A stretch of 64,000 bases of DNA from Bacteroidales bacterium (GTDB taxonomy: Bacteria > Bacteroidota > Bacteroidia > Bacteroidales > UBA932): contig JAGBVU010000014.1 of the NCBI GenBank assembly GCA_017630155.1, positions 22,217-86,216 of the forward strand, written 5' to 3'. A program made the translations under genes and the position numbers. The notes under the pieces were generated by a model. That model was given only the letters and a program-made list of their open reading frames with translations, had not been told where the DNA came from and searched no databases. Positions 34,814-44,155 of this stretch are shown here, piece after piece; within the stretch, counting starts at the first letter, position 1, and each line of letters starts with the position of its first letter.

Positions 34814-36457
34814 ATGAAACAATTTAAGTTTCTGTTTGGTTTTGCCCTGGTGATTTTTGCTCTTGCTGTATCATTTGGGCACCTCTCTATTCCCAAATCG
34901 GAGGGGAAAGATTCTGACAGTTTTTCTGCTCAAAGGGCATCTGAATATATAAAGGTAATCTCATCTGAACCACACTCTGTGGAGCATCCACAAGCAAGAG
35001 AAAAAGTTCGCAATTATTTGTATGATAAGTTGGTACAATTGGGAGGAAGTCCTGAAATCCATGAATTTGATTCAGTGAAGTTCAGATATGGTGGCTACTT
35101 TGATATTGGTAATGTGTATTGTCAGTTTGACCCTGTTTCGGGTCCGGCTGAGTCTTATGTGATGCTTGTAGCCCACTTTGATTCGAGGTTCAGGCAGAGC
35201 AAACGACAGAAGACAGTGTACTCTTGTGGTGCCGGTGATGATGCTTATGGTGTAGGGTCGATTTTGGAGCTCCTGACCCAGTCATTGGAGTATAGGAAAG
35301 AGTGGAAACAAGGTGTTAAAATCCTCTTTACTGACTCTGAAGAGAACCATCTTGACGGGATGAAAAGGGCCTATTCGGAGCGTAAGGATATCTTCGAAAA
35401 TGTAGGTTTTATTGTCAATCTTGAGTCACGTGGAATGGATGGTCCGGCACTCCTTTTCGAGACCTCGAACAATAACGAAAAAGTGCTCGATCTATACTCT
35501 GAAGCAGAGTATCCATATGGCTATTCACTGACCACTGTTGTATACAGATTTCTCCCAAATTTTACAGATTTTACAGTGGTGAAAGATGATATTCCTGGGA
35601 TCAATTTTTCGTCGATTGATGATATAAATGCTTATCACGTGGACGATGATAATTTTGACAATATAAATCTTTCTACAATACAACATTATGGAGCACAAAT
35701 TGAACCTATTCTTGAAGAGTATTTGACCTCTTCTGAATACCTCCGTAAGGATGCTCTCAAGGGGGATGAGGATATGGTTTTCTTCACAGTTCCGGTGTTG
35801 GGTCTTTTCAGTTTCACAAAGCCTCAATTTACATTGTTCTGCTCTGTGATTTTTGCTCTTTTCTGTCTGGCTCTGGTATTCAATATTTCTGCCAGGAAGG
35901 CCACATTCGAAGGGGTATTGGTTAAGGCGCTTGTCCTCCTGCTTTTCTCCATTGTGGTCCTTGGTATCGGGGAGGGTATTGCTGTTCTGGTGGCCAAGGT
36001 GGCGGGTACGCCATTCAATATCACCAACACTCCATACGTTCCCTACAGTTCAGTGGTGGCAAATGTTTCACTGATTGCCCTTATATTGGTTTATCTTAAA
36101 GTGTTCCTGGCCAGAAGGAAAAGGTCCAGGATGTTCAATATCGAGACTTTGTTGGCTGCGTCGCTCCTGATGGTGATATTCTCTGTGGTCCTCTATTTTG
36201 CAGTGGGTGAGAATTTCTTCTTCTCAGTCCCGGCTCTACTGGTGTCGCTGGCATTGATTTTCAATATGTTTGTTTTTATGAATGTATTGGCTTTGCCTAT
36301 ATTGCTTGTTGCGGCATTGCTTGGTGGATCGTTCCTGTATGCTCTATCTGTGGCGCTGACCATAGGGGCTCTGGGTTTGATAATGTTTATTGCATTTTTC
36401 TATATAATAATCATTGTAGGGATGTTTGAGTGTTATATGTCCCAAAAACGTTTGTAA
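34814..36457 (+). CDS. M28-family metallopeptidase with C-terminal membrane domain
   Basis: A 547-residue protein. An N-terminal hydrophobic segment (FGFALVIFALAVSF) precedes an M28 peptidase domain with metal ligands in VAHFDSR, CGAGDDAYGVGS and DSEENHLDG. The C-terminal 200 residues hold about six to seven hydrophobic helices. This layout resembles membrane-anchored M28 peptidases (Fxna-like) with the catalytic domain outside. It probably releases amino acids from peptides in the periplasm. Confidence 0.88.
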   Translation: MKQFKFLFGFALVIFALAVSFGHLSIPKSEGKDSDSFSAQRASEYIKVISSEPHSVEHPQAREKVRNYLYDKLVQLGGSPEIHEFDSVKFRYGGYFDIGNVYCQFDPVSGPAESYVMLVAHFDSRFRQSKRQKTVYSCGAGDDAYGVGSILELLTQSLEYRKEWKQGVKILFTDSEENHLDGMKRAYSERKDIFENVGFIVNLESRGMDGPALLFETSNNNEKVLDLYSEAEYPYGYSLTTVVYRFLPNFTDFTVVKDDIPGINFSSIDDINAYHVDDDNFDNINLSTIQHYGAQIEPILEEYLTSSEYLRKDALKGDEDMVFFTVPVLGLFSFTKPQFTLFCSVIFALFCLALVFNISARKATFEGVLVKALVLLLFSIVVLGIGEGIAVLVAKVAGTPFNITNTPYVPYSSVVANVSLIALILVYLKVFLARRKRSRMFNIETLLAASLLMVIFSVVLYFAVGENFFFSVPALLVSLALIFNMFVFMNVLALPILLVAALLGGSFLYALSVALTIGALGLIMFIAFFYIIIIVGMFECYMSQKRL

Positions 36458-36478
36458 ATCGGCTAAAAATACGGTAAA

Positions 36479-37612
36479 ATGGATAAATTCGGAGATATCA
36501 GGCCTTATACTGACCAGGAGGCCAGAGAAGCGTTCAAAAGGATGGCATCTGATCCCCATATTGAACCTATTGCCCAATATATTAAACCCGGACTCCCTGC
36601 CGATGCTGTCAGGGGGCTGCTGGTCTCTTTGACCAGTGTGTGGGATTTTCAGCACAAGGTGATGTATGATGTGATGAAAAGCATTATCGGCAAGACCACT
36701 GCCGGAGTTACCTATACCGGGATTGAAAATCTCAAGGATGGGAAGACCCATCTTCTCATATCCAACCACAGGGATATAATATTGGACCCCGCGATAATTC
36801 AGGTGCTTCTTTATGAAAATAAAGTCCATACTACTGAAATTGCAGTTGGTGACAACTTGATATCAAGTCAGTTCATCGAAGATATCACCCGCTCGAACGG
36901 TATGATTAAGGTGGTGCGCGGAGGGACCCCGAGGGAGATTTATTCAAGCTCCTGCCATCTGTCGGAGTATCTCCGTTCTAAAATTGCAGCAGGCGAATGT
37001 TCGGCATGGATTGCGCAGCGCAATGGGCGTACCAAGGATGGAAAGGATGAGACAAGCCAGGGGCTTGTGAAGATGCTCCAGATGAGCGGAAGTGGTGATT
37101 TTGCAGCCGATTTTGAGGAGTTGAACATTGTCCCTATTGCCATCTCTTACCAGTATGAGCCTTGCGATTTTCTTAAGGCAAGAGAGCTCTATATCTCCAG
37201 AAGGCAGCAGTATGTCAAGCAGCCTGGGGAGGATCTTCAGAGTATGCTGACAGGGCTTACCCAGTACAAAGGTGGAGTCCATTATTACTTCGCTCCATCG
37301 CTCTCGCGGGAGGTTATTGAAGGGTGTGCTGCGCTTGATAAAAATGAGAGGTACAAGGCTATTGCAGCTGCGATTGACAAGGAAATTTTGTCAAATTATA
37401 AATTGTGGAATAACAATTACATAGCATGTGATATTTTATATGGTACTTCAAATTATGAAGAGCACTATTCGCAGAGTGAAAAAGAGGCATTTATCGCGTA
37501 TATGGAGGGGGGAATTTCGAAGATTCTGGAGAAGGAAAATGATATAGATCCGGTAGAATTGAGGGAGATTTTCCTCGGTATTTATGCCAATCCTGTAAAG
37601 ACAAAAATTTAA
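36479..37612 (+). CDS. PlsC-like glycerolipid acyltransferase
   Basis: A 377-residue protein with the acyltransferase motif NHRDIILD (Nx4D-type) near residue 98, a second block VRGGTPREIYSSS and a third AWIAQRNGRTKDGKDE. These mark the PlsC/glycerol-phosphate acyltransferase fold. It lacks clear transmembrane helices and has extra N- and C-terminal parts, so the acceptor lipid is uncertain. It is 21 bases after the peptidase gene and has a terminator at 37638. Confidence 0.85.
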   Translation: MDKFGDIRPYTDQEAREAFKRMASDPHIEPIAQYIKPGLPADAVRGLLVSLTSVWDFQHKVMYDVMKSIIGKTTAGVTYTGIENLKDGKTHLLISNHRDIILDPAIIQVLLYENKVHTTEIAVGDNLISSQFIEDITRSNGMIKVVRGGTPREIYSSSCHLSEYLRSKIAAGECSAWIAQRNGRTKDGKDETSQGLVKMLQMSGSGDFAADFEELNIVPIAISYQYEPCDFLKARELYISRRQQYVKQPGEDLQSMLTGLTQYKGGVHYYFAPSLSREVIEGCAALDKNERYKAIAAAIDKEILSNYKLWNNNYIACDILYGTSNYEEHYSQSEKEAFIAYMEGGISKILEKENDIDPVELREIFLGIYANPVKTKI

Positions 37613-37637
37613 AAAAATCCTTTTTGAAGAGCTGATG

Positions 37638-37684
37638 GTCGGCGCTGCAGTTTTTTGATAAAACTTGTGGCGCCGACTTTTTTT
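37638..37684 (+). terminator. Terminator before the lysine fermentation locus
   Basis: GTCGGCGC (37638-37645) pairs with GCGCCGAC (37670-37677), followed by seven T. It isolates the lysine locus from upstream transcription. Confidence 0.9.
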
Positions 37685-37739
37685 CCGTTTGTGCTCAATT
37701 TCTTTTCCTAAATTTGCTTAAAATCTGGTTTTTATTTAT

Positions 37740-37747
37740 TATATTTG
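37740..37747 (+). promoter_or_regulatory. Putative -7 box of the lysine locus
   Basis: TATATTTG matches TAnnTTTG. The nearest upstream TTTG (37713-37716) is 23 bases away, so the -33 element is not ideal. Transcription would begin near 37754, about 35 bases before the atoD ATG. Confidence 0.5.
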
Positions 37748-37788
37748 CCAAAATAAACGAAACAAAATCAAACTATATATTTATTTCG

Positions 37789-38439
37789 ATGAAAAAAGGA
37801 ATCACTCTTGAAGAGGCCGTTGCTAAGATTCAGGACGGTATGACTCTTATGGTGGGCGGTTTTTTGGCCGTTGGTGCACCTACACAAATCATTGATGCTC
37901 TTGTCGAGAAAGGAGTTAAAGATCTGACAATCATCTGTAATGACACCGCTTTCCCTGACAAATCTATCGGTAAGCTTATCGTTAACCATCAGGTGAAAAA
38001 ACTTTACGTATCCCACATCGGTACAAACCCTGAGACTGCAAACCAGATGAATGCAGGCGAATTGGAAATCGAGTTCTGTCCACAAGGTACTTTGGCTGAA
38101 AGGATCAGAGCTAAAGGTGCCGGTCTTGGCGGAGTTCTTACAGCTACAGGTCTTGGTACAATTATCGAGAAAGGCAAAGAAAAAGTAACTGTTGACGGTA
38201 AGGAGTATCTTCTTGAGAAACCTCTTGGTGCTGATGTTGCTCTTCTAGGTGCATCTATCGCAGATGAATCGGGCAACCTTATCTACAAAGGCACCACTCA
38301 AAACTTCAACCCTACAATGGCTACAGCTGCTGACCTCGTGATCGTAGAGGCCGAAGAGGTGGTTAAAACTGGTGAATTGAGCCCTGAATCTATCCATACT
38401 TCAGGTGTTTATGTTGATTATATTTACAAAAAACAATAA
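37789..38439 (+). CDS. atoD: Acetoacetate:butyrate CoA-transferase, alpha subunit
   Basis: A 216-residue family I CoA-transferase alpha subunit. It starts with [20 protein letters not shown] and has [16 protein letters not shown], then [20 protein letters not shown]. With AtoA it moves CoA from butyryl-CoA to acetoacetate, which releases butyrate and restores acetoacetyl-CoA. The ATG at 37789 is chosen because a 25-residue upstream extension would overlap the promoter region. Its partner subunit lies 9.4 kb away in the same locus. Confidence 0.94.
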   Translation: MKKGITLEEAVAKIQDGMTLMVGGFLAVGAPTQIIDALVEKGVKDLTIICNDTAFPDKSIGKLIVNHQVKKLYVSHIGTNPETANQMNAGELEIEFCPQGTLAERIRAKGAGLGGVLTATGLGTIIEKGKEKVTVDGKEYLLEKPLGADVALLGASIADESGNLIYKGTTQNFNPTMATAADLVIVEAEEVVKTGELSPESIHTSGVYVDYIYKKQ

Positions 38440-38447
38440 TTATTACT

Positions 38448-38834
38448 ATGGCAAACAAATCTATTATCAGACTTCGCATGAGCAGCCACGATGCTCACTA
38501 TGGCGGAAATCTTGTTGACGGCGCTAGAATGCTTCAACTTTTCGGTGACGTAGCTACTGAACTTCTTATCCAGCGCGATGGTGATGAAGGTCTTTTCAAA
38601 GCTTATGACAATGTAGAATTTATGGCTCCTGTATTTGCAGGTGACTATATCGAGGCTGAAGGCGAAATCGTTTCTGAAGGCAACACTTCACGCAAGATGG
38701 TTTTCGAAGCCCGCAAAGTTATCGTACCACGTCCAGATATCTCTGCTTCTGCTTGTGATGTTCTTGAGGAACCTATCGTAGTTTGTAGAGCAAGCGGTAC
38801 TTGTGTAACCCCTAAAAACTGCCAAAGAAAATAA
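38448..38834 (+). CDS. kal: 3-aminobutyryl-CoA ammonia-lyase
   Basis: A 128-residue hotdog-fold protein that removes ammonia from L-3-aminobutyryl-CoA to give crotonyl-CoA. The short single domain ([38 protein letters not shown]) and its place before kce match known lysine fermentation clusters. It starts 8 bases after atoD. Confidence 0.92.
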   Translation: MANKSIIRLRMSSHDAHYGGNLVDGARMLQLFGDVATELLIQRDGDEGLFKAYDNVEFMAPVFAGDYIEAEGEIVSEGNTSRKMVFEARKVIVPRPDISASACDVLEEPIVVCRASGTCVTPKNCQRK

Positions 38835-38853
38835 TTTTTAGAATAGCGACTAT

Positions 38854-39684
38854 ATGGAAAAACTTATTATTACAGCCGCTATTTGCGGAGCAGAGGTAAC
38901 CAAAGAGCAGAACCCTGCAGTTCCTTACACTGTAGAGGAGATCGTAAGAGAGGCAAAATCTGCAGTTGATGCAGGTGCAGCTATCGTTCACCTTCACGTT
39001 CGTGAGGATGATGGTACCCCTACCCAAAGCAAAGCACGTTTCAAAGAGTGCATCGACGCTATCTATGAGGCTTGCCCAGATGTAATCATTATCCCTTCAA
39101 CAGGTGGTGCAGTGGGTATGAGCGCTGAAGAGCGTCTTCAACCTACCGAGCTTTTCCCTGAGATGGCAACCCTTGACTGCGGTACTTGCAACTTCGGTGA
39201 TGAGGTATTTGAGAACACAATGCCTATGATGCGTGATTTCGGTAAGAGAATGATCGAGAACAATATCAAACCAGAATATGAGTGCTTTGAGATGGGTCAC
39301 CTTGACACAGTTCTCAAAATGGCTAAAAAAGGTCAGGTTCCAGGTGCTCCTATGCAGTTCAACTTCGTTCTTGGCGTTCAGGGTTGTACCCCTGCAACTG
39401 TTCAGAATCTTGCATGGTTGGTAAACTCTATCCCTGCAGGTTCTACCTGGACAGCAACAGGTATCGGCCGCAACGCTTTCACACTTGCAGCACACGCTAT
39501 TGCTATGGGTGGTAACGTTCGCGTAGGTTTCGAGGATAACCTAAACATCGAGAAAGGTGTTCTTGCTAAATCAAACGGCGAATTGGTAGCCAAAGTGGTA
39601 AGAATCGCCAAAGAGCTTGGTCGTGAGATCGCTACTTCAGCTGAGGCTCGCGAAATCCTTAACCTCCCTCCAAGAAAAAAATAA
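38854..39684 (+). CDS. kce: 3-keto-5-aminohexanoate cleavage enzyme
   Basis: A 276-residue TIM-barrel BKACE enzyme. It condenses 3-keto-5-aminohexanoate with acetyl-CoA, giving acetoacetate and 3-aminobutyryl-CoA. Zinc-ligand motifs are visible as IVHLHVREDDG (H-x-H) near residue 47 and the Glu/Asn in FEDNLNIEKG. STGGAVGMSAEERLQ is also conserved. Gene order kal-kce-kdd is as in Fusobacterium and Clostridium clusters. Confidence 0.95.
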   Translation: MEKLIITAAICGAEVTKEQNPAVPYTVEEIVREAKSAVDAGAAIVHLHVREDDGTPTQSKARFKECIDAIYEACPDVIIIPSTGGAVGMSAEERLQPTELFPEMATLDCGTCNFGDEVFENTMPMMRDFGKRMIENNIKPEYECFEMGHLDTVLKMAKKGQVPGAPMQFNFVLGVQGCTPATVQNLAWLVNSIPAGSTWTATGIGRNAFTLAAHAIAMGGNVRVGFEDNLNIEKGVLAKSNGELVAKVVRIAKELGREIATSAEAREILNLPPRKK

Positions 39685-39717
39685 TAAACAATAAAATAAA
39701 ACAAATAATTTATCCCA

Positions 39718-40788
39718 ATGAAAAAAGGTAACAAATACGGTGTTCACCGCGTGATTGAACCAGTTGGTGTTCTTCCACAACCAGCTAACAAAATTGACAA
39801 CAACATGGACGAGATCTACGATAACGAGATCTTGATTGACGTTCAGACACTTAATATTGACTCTGCATCTTTCACTGATATCCACAACTATGCTAAACAA
39901 CAGGCTGGTGAGGGTGCTACTGAAGAGCAAATCATGGAAGAGGTTAAGAAAGAGATGCTTCTTAACGTTGAATTGCAGGGTAAACACCGTAACCGTCGTA
40001 CTGGTTCAGGTGGTATGCTTCTTGGTAAAGTTGAGAAAATCGGTGACGCTCTTAAAGGCAAAATCGATCTTCAGGAAGGTGACCGTATCGCTACACTTGT
40101 TTCTTTGTCACTTACTCCACTTAGAATTGATGAGATCATTGAGATCCGTCCAGATGTTGACCAGGTAGACATCAAAGGTAAAGCTATCCTTTTCGAAAGC
40201 GGTATCTATGCTAAGATTCCTGCTGACCTTCCAGAGAAACTTGCTCTTTCAGCTCTTGACGTAGCTGGTGCTCCTGCACAGACTGCAAAACTTTGCCAAT
40301 ATGGCCAGAATGTAGTTATCCTTGGTGCTGGTGGTAAATCAGGTATGCTTTGCTGCTATGAGGCTAAAAAACGTGTTGGTGTAACTGGTAAAGTTATCGG
40401 TTTGACTAACTCTCAGAGAAGTACCCAGCGTATCAAAGATCTTGGTTTCTGCGACGTAGTTGAAAGTATCGGCGGTATGACTCCTGTTCAGGTTAACGAA
40501 CTTGTTTCAAACCTTACAGGTGGCAAAATGGCTGACGTTACCATCAACTGTGTAAACGTTCCAGATCAGGAGATGACAGCTGTTCTTTGTACTAAAGATG
40601 ACGGCGTAGTTTACTTCTTCTCTATGGCTACAAGCTTCACAAAAGCTGCTCTTGGTGCTGAAGGTATCGGTTCAGACGTTAACATGATCATCGGTAACGG
40701 TTATACTAAAGGTCACGCTGAATTCACCCTTCAGGAGCTTAGAGAGTGTGAAGAACTAAGAAAAATCTTTACTGAACTATACGCATAA
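39718..40788 (+). CDS. kdd: L-erythro-3,5-diaminohexanoate dehydrogenase
   Basis: A 356-residue NAD(P)-dependent dehydrogenase that oxidatively deaminates 3,5-diaminohexanoate to 3-keto-5-aminohexanoate. NAD-binding region: VVILGAGGKSGMLCCYEAKK near residue 200. Other conserved parts are IYDNEILIDVQTLNIDSASF and YFFSMATSFTKAALGAEGIG. Codons are highly uniform (GGT, CTT, GTT), pointing to strong expression. A second copy follows after 16 bases. Confidence 0.95.
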   Translation: MKKGNKYGVHRVIEPVGVLPQPANKIDNNMDEIYDNEILIDVQTLNIDSASFTDIHNYAKQQAGEGATEEQIMEEVKKEMLLNVELQGKHRNRRTGSGGMLLGKVEKIGDALKGKIDLQEGDRIATLVSLSLTPLRIDEIIEIRPDVDQVDIKGKAILFESGIYAKIPADLPEKLALSALDVAGAPAQTAKLCQYGQNVVILGAGGKSGMLCCYEAKKRVGVTGKVIGLTNSQRSTQRIKDLGFCDVVESIGGMTPVQVNELVSNLTGGKMADVTINCVNVPDQEMTAVLCTKDDGVVYFFSMATSFTKAALGAEGIGSDVNMIIGNGYTKGHAEFTLQELRECEELRKIFTELYA

Positions 40789-40804
40789 TCAAGCATAATA
40801 CATT

Positions 40805-41845
40805 ATGTTGAAAGGCGGTTGCAGATACGGGACACACAGAGTTTTAAATCCGGCGGGGACTTTACCCCAGCCGGCTTTAAAGCTTGACAATACTATGGAG
40901 ATCTACGACAATGAGATCCTCATCGATGTCAAGACCCTTAATATCGATTCAGCCAGCTATACACAGATTAAAAATGCATGCGGTGCAGATCCTGACAAGA
41001 TGAAGCAGATGATTCTCTCTATCGTGGAAGAGAGGGGGAAGATGCAGAATCCAGTGACAGGATCGGGTGGTATGCTTATCGGTACGGTAAGGGAGATAGG
41101 ACCAAAATTTCCCAATACCCATAAGATAAAGGTAGGAGATAAGGTGGCGACACTTGTGTCACTCTCTCTTACACCTCTTAAAATAAAAGAGATTAAAAAT
41201 CTATCTCCGGACTCGGAGCAGGTCGATGTCGACGCACAAGCTATCTTGTTTGAAAGTGGCTTGTTTGCTGTTTTACCGGACGACATCCCAGAGAAGCTCG
41301 CTTTGGCGGCTCTCGATGTGGCCGGTGCCCCTGCACAGGTGGATCGTCTGGTTACCGAAGGTGAGATAGTGTGTATAATTGGTGGTGGCGGTAAATCGGG
41401 AATCCTGTGCTGCTATCAGGCCATGAAGAATGTTGGTCAGTACGGGAAGGTGATTGTGGTGGAATATTCACCTGTAAATGCCCAGAGAATCAAAGATATG
41501 GGGCTTGCTACAGATGTTATAGTAGCTGATGCCACCAACGTAATGGATGTATATCATAAGGTAATGGCCATTACTGGAGGCAGAGGTTGTGATGTGACCA
41601 TCAACAATGTCAATGTTCCTTCGACAGAAATGACCTCGATTCTTGTGACCAAAGGGAGAGGATGTGTGTACTTCTTCTCTATGGCTACAAGTTTCACAAA
41701 AGCTGCACTTGGTGCAGAGGGTGTAGGTAAGGATATAAACCTTATCGTAGGTAATGGCTTTGCCAAGGGGCACGCTGACCTGACACTCGACATCATAAGA
41801 GAATCCAAGGATATTAGGGAACTCTTTGAAAAACTGTATGTATAA
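40805..41845 (+). CDS. Second L-erythro-3,5-diaminohexanoate dehydrogenase
   Basis: A 346-residue paralogue of the preceding kdd. It shares YGTHRVLNPAGTLPQPA, IYDNEILIDVKTLNIDSAS, the glycine-rich CIIGGGGKSGILCCY and YFFSMATSFTKAALGAEGVG. The region after the N-terminal third (about residues 50-75) differs in length and sequence. Its codon use is less biased than its neighbour's (more AGA, ATA, GTA), so the pair is an older duplication or a later acquisition. It may have a different cofactor or direction preference. Confidence 0.88.
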   Translation: MLKGGCRYGTHRVLNPAGTLPQPALKLDNTMEIYDNEILIDVKTLNIDSASYTQIKNACGADPDKMKQMILSIVEERGKMQNPVTGSGGMLIGTVREIGPKFPNTHKIKVGDKVATLVSLSLTPLKIKEIKNLSPDSEQVDVDAQAILFESGLFAVLPDDIPEKLALAALDVAGAPAQVDRLVTEGEIVCIIGGGGKSGILCCYQAMKNVGQYGKVIVVEYSPVNAQRIKDMGLATDVIVADATNVMDVYHKVMAITGGRGCDVTINNVNVPSTEMTSILVTKGRGCVYFFSMATSFTKAALGAEGVGKDINLIVGNGFAKGHADLTLDIIRESKDIRELFEKLYV

Positions 41846-41864
41846 ACAAATTAAATAATTGACT

Positions 41865-43118
41865 ATGACTGAATCAAGACGTTACGAACTATTCCCAAAT
41901 GTGACTGATGAGCAATGGAACAGCTGGGAGTGGCAAGTAAAAAACAGAATTGAGACTCTTGAGGATTTGAAGAAATATGTATCTCTTACTCCAGAAGAGG
42001 AAGAGGGCGTTAAAAAGACCCTTCAGACCCTTAGAATGGCGATCACACCTTATTATATAAGCTTGATCGATCCTAATAACCCTGACTGTCCTGTAAGAAA
42101 ACAGGCTGTTCCTACAGGTAAAGAGACCTATCAGTCTCCTGCAGACCTTTTGGACCCTCTACACGAAGATGAGGACTCTCCAGTACCTGGTCTTACCCAC
42201 AGATATCCAGACAGAGTATTGCTTCTTATCACCGATATGTGCTCTATGTACTGCCGTCACTGTACCAGAAGACGTTTTGCTGGTCAGAAAGATGGTGAAA
42301 GCGCTATCGAGAGAATCGACAGAGCAATCGAATATATCGCTAAAACTCCACAGGTTAGAGACGTTCTTCTTTCAGGTGGTGACTCACTTTGTGTTAGCGA
42401 CGAGAGACTTGAGTACATCATCTCAAGAGTTAGAGCTATCCCTCACGTAGAGATCATCAGACTTGGTTCAAGAACTCCAGTGGTATGTCCTCAGCGTATT
42501 ACCGACAACCTCGTAAATATGCTTAAGAAATACCATCCAGTATGGTTGAACACCCACTTTAACCACCCTCAGGAGGTAACCAAAGAGTCTATGGCTGCTT
42601 GTGCCAAACTTGCTGATGCAGGTATTCCTCTAGGTAACCAGACAGTTCTTCTAAGAGGTGTAAACGACTGTGTTAACACTATGAAGAAACTTATGCATGA
42701 GTTGGTTAAGATGAGAGTAAGACCTTACTACATCTACCAGTGTGACCTTTCTATGGGTATCGAGCACTTCAGAACTCCAGTATCTAAAGGTATCGAGATC
42801 ATCGAAGGTCTAAGAGGTCATACTTCAGGTTATGCAGTTCCTACTTTCGTAGTGGATGCTCCAGGTGGTGGTGGTAAAACCCCTGTTATGCCTCAGTATG
42901 TTATCTCTCAAGCTCCTGGTAAAGTGGTTCTTAGAAACTTTGAAGGTGTTATTACCACTTATACCGAGCCAGCTGATTACGAACACAAGGAGTGCAATTG
43001 CAAATATTGCCAGGAGAACAAATCAAAATCTATCGAGGGTGTATCATCACTTCTTGAAGGTAGAGGTATGGCAATCGAGCCTTCTGTTCTAAGCAGAAAA
43101 GAGAGATCGAAGAAATAG
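41865..43118 (+). CDS. kamA: L-lysine 2,3-aminomutase
   Basis: A 417-residue radical SAM, PLP-dependent enzyme that converts L-lysine to L-beta-lysine, the first step of the pathway. The SAM cluster motif is CSMYCRHCTRRRFAG near residue 126, and LLSGGDSL follows. The PLP-lysine region is VDAPGGGGKTPVMPQY. Zinc-binding cysteines near the end (KECNCKYC) are typical of the clostridial enzyme. The ATG at 41865 is preferred over a TTG two codons earlier. Confidence 0.97.
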   Translation: MTESRRYELFPNVTDEQWNSWEWQVKNRIETLEDLKKYVSLTPEEEEGVKKTLQTLRMAITPYYISLIDPNNPDCPVRKQAVPTGKETYQSPADLLDPLHEDEDSPVPGLTHRYPDRVLLLITDMCSMYCRHCTRRRFAGQKDGESAIERIDRAIEYIAKTPQVRDVLLSGGDSLCVSDERLEYIISRVRAIPHVEIIRLGSRTPVVCPQRITDNLVNMLKKYHPVWLNTHFNHPQEVTKESMAACAKLADAGIPLGNQTVLLRGVNDCVNTMKKLMHELVKMRVRPYYIYQCDLSMGIEHFRTPVSKGIEIIEGLRGHTSGYAVPTFVVDAPGGGGKTPVMPQYVISQAPGKVVLRNFEGVITTYTEPADYEHKECNCKYCQENKSKSIEGVSSLLEGRGMAIEPSVLSRKERSKK

Positions 43119-43135
43119 CATAAAACAGCCTGTCT

Positions 43136-44155
43136 ATGCCTTTCATCAATGAGATTCTCAAGTACGATAGCTTGTCTATCGTAGGCTTGGAGAAGAATGT
43201 AGGCAAGACAGAGTGTTTGAACTATATCCTGTACAGGTTACCGCTGCAGGAGAAGAGAGTGGCGGTAACCTCTATAGGTATAGATGGAGAGAATAAAGAC
43301 CAGGTGACTTCTACCAAGAAACCTGAGATCTTTTTGAGGGAAGGGATGTATTTCTCCACAGCGGAGTCACACTATAAGGAGCGCAGGCTCGTGAGTGAAC
43401 TGGTGGAGATTACAAATGAGAGAAGTTCTTTGGGAAGAATTGTTACAGCAAAGGTATCTGTGGGTGGCAAAGCCCTCATTTCTGGACCCTCTTCGGGTGT
43501 ATCCCTGAGAAGATGGGTGGCAGGAATGGAGAAATTTGGTATAGACCTTACTATAATTGATGGTGCAATATCGAGACTCAGTTCAGCATCACCTGCTATC
43601 AGTAAGGCTATGATACTCTCGACAGGAGCAGCCTATTCGTCAAATATCCAGACACTTGTCCAAAAGACAAAATTTGTGGTGGAGATGATAGGGCTCCCAA
43701 AACTTGAGGACTGCACCAGAGATGCTTTATGCGATATTGAGAGTGGCGTATGGGGTGTCGATAGTGATGATAATATTATCGACTTCGGATTGACCTCCGC
43801 TTTGGCCATCAATTCACTTAAAGTGGATATAACCAAAGGTATGAGGATAATCTATACAGTGGGTGCATTGACAGATAAACTTATGAATCTTATAGCAGAT
43901 TCGAAGAATGTCAAAAATGTAACCCTTGTGGTGAAGGACTTTACAAAGATCTTTGTAAGTGAGATGGCTTACAGGATTTTCTGTAATAGAGGTGGCAAGA
44001 TTATGGTTCTGCAGAAGAGCAAGCTTATAGCTGTCTGCGTGAATCCTACCGCGCCGAACGGATATGTTCTGGATAGCGATATTTTATGTGGAAAACTTCA
44101 GGAGGCGTTGAAACTTCCTGTATATGATATAGTTAAGAATAAATATGACATTTAA
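43136..44155 (+). CDS. kamB: KamB-like P-loop protein of lysine fermentation clusters
   Basis: A 339-residue protein with a P-loop-like VGLEKNVGKTEC near residue 17, similar in style to BioD/CobB-type GKT loops. A glycine/serine-rich SVGGKALISGPSSGVSLRRW lies in the middle. The function is not established. Orthologues sit with kamC beside lysine aminomutase genes in Fusobacterium and other fermenters. A role in reactivating the B12-dependent aminomutase has been considered. Its end overlaps kamC by 11 bases. Confidence 0.78.
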   Translation: MPFINEILKYDSLSIVGLEKNVGKTECLNYILYRLPLQEKRVAVTSIGIDGENKDQVTSTKKPEIFLREGMYFSTAESHYKERRLVSELVEITNERSSLGRIVTAKVSVGGKALISGPSSGVSLRRWVAGMEKFGIDLTIIDGAISRLSSASPAISKAMILSTGAAYSSNIQTLVQKTKFVVEMIGLPKLEDCTRDALCDIESGVWGVDSDDNIIDFGLTSALAINSLKVDITKGMRIIYTVGALTDKLMNLIADSKNVKNVTLVVKDFTKIFVSEMAYRIFCNRGGKIMVLQKSKLIAVCVNPTAPNGYVLDSDILCGKLQEALKLPVYDIVKNKYDI

